Below, piece after piece: positions 43,916 to 46,105 of a stretch of DNA of 46,105 nucleotides (positions are counted from its first letter, which is position 1; every line of letters begins with the position of its first letter). The notes under the pieces are model-generated. The model made no database searches. It was not told the origin of the DNA and saw only the letters and a list, made by a program, of their open reading frames with translations. The DNA comes from Pseudomonadota bacterium (GTDB taxonomy: Bacteria > Pseudomonadota > Gammaproteobacteria > Burkholderiales > Burkholderiaceae_C). The position numbers were made by a program, and so were the translations under genes. The stretch is taken from the NCBI GenBank assembly GCA_018241325.1, contig JAFEEB010000009.1:70780-116884 (forward strand). Reading direction: 5' to 3'.

Positions 43916-44467
43916 TCAGGCCTGGTGCTGCCGCATCCAGGCCACCAGGGCATCGACGAACTTCTGCACGTGCTCGCGGCTGGCTTGGCCAATGGCGCCG
44001 TCCACCACCAGGCCGTCCTTCCACTGGATGTACATCTCGGGCTGGCCCAGCTGGGGCATGGCCAGGAAGGACAGCACGCTGTGCAGGTGCGACTGCGCCA
44101 CGGCCGTGCCCACGGTGCCGATCGACACGCCGCACACCGCCGCCGGCTTGCCGCCCCATTTGCTCTGCCCCCAGGGGCGCGAGGCCTGGTCGATGGCGTT
44201 CTTGAGCACGCCGGGAATCGAGCGGTTGTACTCGGGCGTGACGAACAGCACGCCGTCGGCGGCCGCCACCTCGTCGCGCAGGCGCTTGACGGCCGGCACC
44301 GGCGGCGCGCCGTCGCTGTCCTGGTCGTACAGCGGCAGGTCGTCGATGCGCACGAAATGCGCCTTCACGTCGGCCGGAAACTGCTTGACCAGCGCATGCG
44401 CGAACTGGCGGTTGAACGATTCCTTGCGAATGCTGCCGACCACGACGGCAATGTTGAGCTGAGCCAT
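43916..44467 (-). CDS. NADPH-dependent FMN reductase
   Basis: A 183-residue flavodoxin-like protein starting MAQLNIAVVVGSIRKESFNR (FMN phosphate loop), with VTPEYNRSIPGVLKNAIDQASRP as the second FMN signature and KPAAVCGVSIGTVGTAVAQ. These are the NADPH:FMN/azoreductase or chromate-reductase family marks. AAGGAG precedes the ATG. Divergent from the IclR regulator by 87 bases. Confidence 0.9.
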   Translation of the reverse strand: MAQLNIAVVVGSIRKESFNRQFAHALVKQFPADVKAHFVRIDDLPLYDQDSDGAPPVPAVKRLRDEVAAADGVLFVTPEYNRSIPGVLKNAIDQASRPWGQSKWGGKPAAVCGVSIGTVGTAVAQSHLHSVLSFLAMPQLGQPEMYIQWKDGLVVDGAIGQASREHVQKFVDALVAWMRQHQA

Positions 44468-44554
44468 GAGAGTTCTCCTTGTCTGGCCACGGTGCAAAGG
44501 CGCGATGATCGCGGATTTTTGGAATCGGTGCAGCCGTGACAATAATCGCAGCCC

Positions 44555-45424
44555 ATGAGCAAGCCTGCACCCCCCATCGGCGCGACGCAAGACCGGGACG
44601 ACTCCGCGCCCGAGGGTGAAGCGCGCCCGCAGCGACGCATCCAGTCCATCGACGTGGGCATGCGCGTGCTGCAGGCGCTGACCGAGGAGCGCCGCCCGCT
44701 GCCGCTGAAGGCGCTGGCCCAGCGCGCTGCCATGCCGCCGGGCAAGGCGCACCCCTACCTGGTCAGCTTCATGGCCGCCGGCATGGTCAAGCAAAGCCCG
44801 CTGACGGGCCACTACGAGCTGGGCCCCATGGCGCTGCAAATGGGCCTGGCCGCGCTGCAGCAGCTCGACGCGCTGACTGAGGCCAGCCAAGAAGCCGCCC
44901 TGCTGTGCGACCAGGCCGACCTGAGCGTGGCGCTGTGCGTGTGGGGCCACCTGGGCCCCACCGTGGTGCGGCTGGACGAGCCGCGTTACCCGCTTCACGT
45001 GAACCTGCGCGTGGGCACGGTGATGTCGGTGTTCAATACCATCACCGGGCGGGTGTTTGCCGCCTACTTGCCCGAGCGGATGGTGCGCTCGGTGCTGGAG
45101 GACGAGCACCACCGCGTGGTCGGCGGCGGCTCGGGCGCCTACGACCGCGCCGAGGTGCAGCGGATGCTGGCCGACATCCGCGCCGCCGGCATGGGCCGGG
45201 GCCTGTCCACGCCGCAGCCGGGCGTCAACACCCTGAGCGCGCCGGTGTTCGACGCCGACGGCAAGATCGCCCTGGTGTTCACCGTGATCGGCCCGCACGG
45301 CCTGTTCGACGCCGAAATCGACGGCCCGGCGGGGCAGTTGCTGCGAAAGCACGCCGACGCGGTGTCGCGCCGGCTGGGCTTCAATCCGGCCCTGGTCAAA
45401 ATTAAACATCAGCAAATTCGTTGA
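44555..45424 (+). CDS. IclR-family transcriptional regulator
   Basis: A 289-residue protein. The N-terminal winged HTH (about residues 28-90) reads QSIDVGMRVLQALTEER, ALAQRAAMPPGKAHPYLVSF and GMVKQSPLTGHYELGPMALQ. The C-terminal effector domain has NTITGRVFAAYLPER and ALVFTVIGPHGLFD. The stop codon lies inside the -35 of a promoter for the metallo-beta-lactamase-fold gene immediately downstream. It may control that gene or the divergent FMN reductase; the effector is unknown. Confidence 0.9.
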   Translation: MSKPAPPIGATQDRDDSAPEGEARPQRRIQSIDVGMRVLQALTEERRPLPLKALAQRAAMPPGKAHPYLVSFMAAGMVKQSPLTGHYELGPMALQMGLAALQQLDALTEASQEAALLCDQADLSVALCVWGHLGPTVVRLDEPRYPLHVNLRVGTVMSVFNTITGRVFAAYLPERMVRSVLEDEHHRVVGGGSGAYDRAEVQRMLADIRAAGMGRGLSTPQPGVNTLSAPVFDADGKIALVFTVIGPHGLFDAEIDGPAGQLLRKHADAVSRRLGFNPALVKIKHQQIR

Positions 45425-45449
45425 CATACATCTAATTTTGTCGGACAAT
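45421..45449 (+). promoter_or_regulatory. Sigma-70 promoter and TTGTC-G-GACAA palindrome for the MBL-fold gene
   Basis: TTGACA (-35, perfect; overlaps the IclR stop TGA) and GACAAT (-10; 4 of 6) are 17 bases apart. The palindrome TTGTCGGACAA overlaps the -10 and could be an operator, for example for the IclR protein encoded just before it. The start codon is 29 bases downstream. Confidence 0.6.
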
Positions 45450-45478
45450 CCCTCCATCCCGAACCCGATGGAGACTCC

Positions 45479-46105
45479 ATGTCCGACAAGAAATTCGCCT
45501 CCCAGGCCGACCTCGAAGAGAAAAAAATCAGCTGGGACAAGCTCAGTAGCAACGCCTACGCCTACACCGCCGAGGGCGACCCCAACACCGGCGTGATCAT
45601 TGGCGACGACGGCTGCATGATCATCGACGCCACCGCCACCCCCGTGGCCGCGCAAGGCGTCATCGCCAAGATCCGCGAGATCACCGACAAGCCCATCAAG
45701 TACGTGGTGCTGACGCACTACCACGCCGTGCGCGTGCTGGGCGCCAGCGGCTACAAAAACGAAGGCCTGGAGCAAATCATCGCCAGCCAGGACACGTGGG
45801 ATTTGATCGTCGAGCGCGGCCAGCAGGACATGGATTCGGAGATCGGCCGCTTTCCGCGCCTGTTCCAGGCGGTCGAGAGCGTGCCCGGCCTGACCTGGCC
45901 CACCCTCACCTTCCAGGGCGAGATGACGCTGTGGCTGGGCAAGCTGGAGGTCAAGATCCAGCAGATCGGCCGCGGCCACACCAAGGGCGACACCATCGTC
46001 TACCTGCCGACGCAGAAGATCTGCTTCTCGGGCGACCTGGTCGAGTACGAAGCCGCCTGCTACACCGGCGACGCCTACCTGGCCGACTGGCCGCAGACGC
46101 TGGAC
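45479..46105 (+). CDS. Metallo-beta-lactamase-fold protein with incomplete metal site (partial)
   Basis: The first 209 residues, cut by the window end. ATG at 45479 follows GGAGACTCC. Fold signatures: IIGDDGCMIIDATATP, then VVLTHYHAVRVLGASGY where the HxHxDH metal motif should be. H80 and H82 are present but the Asp and last His are V84 and R85. The later metal residues H167 (GRGHTKGD) and D186 (FSGDLVE) are intact. I recall relatives in Comamonadaceae with the same HYHAVR, so this may be a conserved variant binding one metal. The function is unknown. Confidence 0.85.
   Translation, partial: MSDKKFASQADLEEKKISWDKLSSNAYAYTAEGDPNTGVIIGDDGCMIIDATATPVAAQGVIAKIREITDKPIKYVVLTHYHAVRVLGASGYKNEGLEQIIASQDTWDLIVERGQQDMDSEIGRFPRLFQAVESVPGLTWPTLTFQGEMTLWLGKLEVKIQQIGRGHTKGDTIVYLPTQKICFSGDLVEYEAACYTGDAYLADWPQTLD

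Noticed and set aside
43916-45979. Very long minus-strand frame that includes the FMN reductase
   Set aside because: The reductase begins at 44467 with a good ribosome site; the rest is antisense to the IclR and MBL-fold genes.

Overview
The window is a GC-rich chromosomal segment, read as a betaproteobacterium of the order Burkholderiales, most likely family Comamonadaceae. This rests on the map-glnD junction, a TorF-glnK-amtB cluster, a Bug/TctC solute-binding protein, a cox/xdh gene repertoire and short dispersed repeats of types I associate with that family. The family is inference; no 16S gene is present. Coding density is high. There is no prophage, insertion sequence or CRISPR array.

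Layout. 1-8.2 kb: the end of map, glnD, a class III cyclase-FHA protein and the helicase hrpA. 8.3-9.1 kb: an orphan N-acetylmuramidase. 9.2-17.7 kb, minus strand: a molybdenum hydroxylase operon (coxS-coxL-coxM, then coxD, coxE, coxG, an XdhC/CoxI protein and a MocA-type nucleotidyltransferase). Its large subunit carries the form II signature AYRGAGR. A divergent GAF/Fis-type regulator follows at 17.85 kb. 19-23.1 kb: small genes, including two unrecognised membrane proteins, an MliC lysozyme inhibitor, a DUF3014 protein, arfB and a gamma-glutamylcyclotransferase-like protein. 23.3 kb: tRNA-Lys(CUU) with a clear terminator. 23.6-27.9 kb: a NylB-like serine hydrolase, prmB, a glycine-zipper protein and argA. 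28-33.3 kb: a nitrogen-control block (ntrB, ntrC, torF, glnK, amtB). 33.4-43.2 kb: a Bug protein and a purine-catabolism cluster (xdhC, xdhA, xdhB, a LysR regulator, an NCS2 permease, guaD). 43.2-46.1 kb: dsbB, an NADPH:FMN reductase, an IclR regulator and the start of a metallo-beta-lactamase-fold protein cut by the window end.

How genes work together. GlnD, GlnK, NtrB, NtrC and AmtB form nearly a whole nitrogen-sensing circuit. A well-formed sigma-54 promoter with upstream NtrC-type sites lies before torF-glnK-amtB. The purine cluster would import a purine base, deaminate guanine to xanthine and oxidise xanthine to urate. The cox-type operon encodes an oxidising hydroxylase and its maturation factors; its substrate cannot be read from sequence and need not be CO.

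The most unusual signals are: three different intergenic-type repeats inserted in frame in hrpA and one in prmB; a likely 4-bp frameshift at the 5' end of the cyclase-FHA gene, whose catalytic domain also lacks a key arginine; a metallo-beta-lactamase-fold protein missing two metal ligands; and a cox regulator without the AAA+ domain its family normally has.
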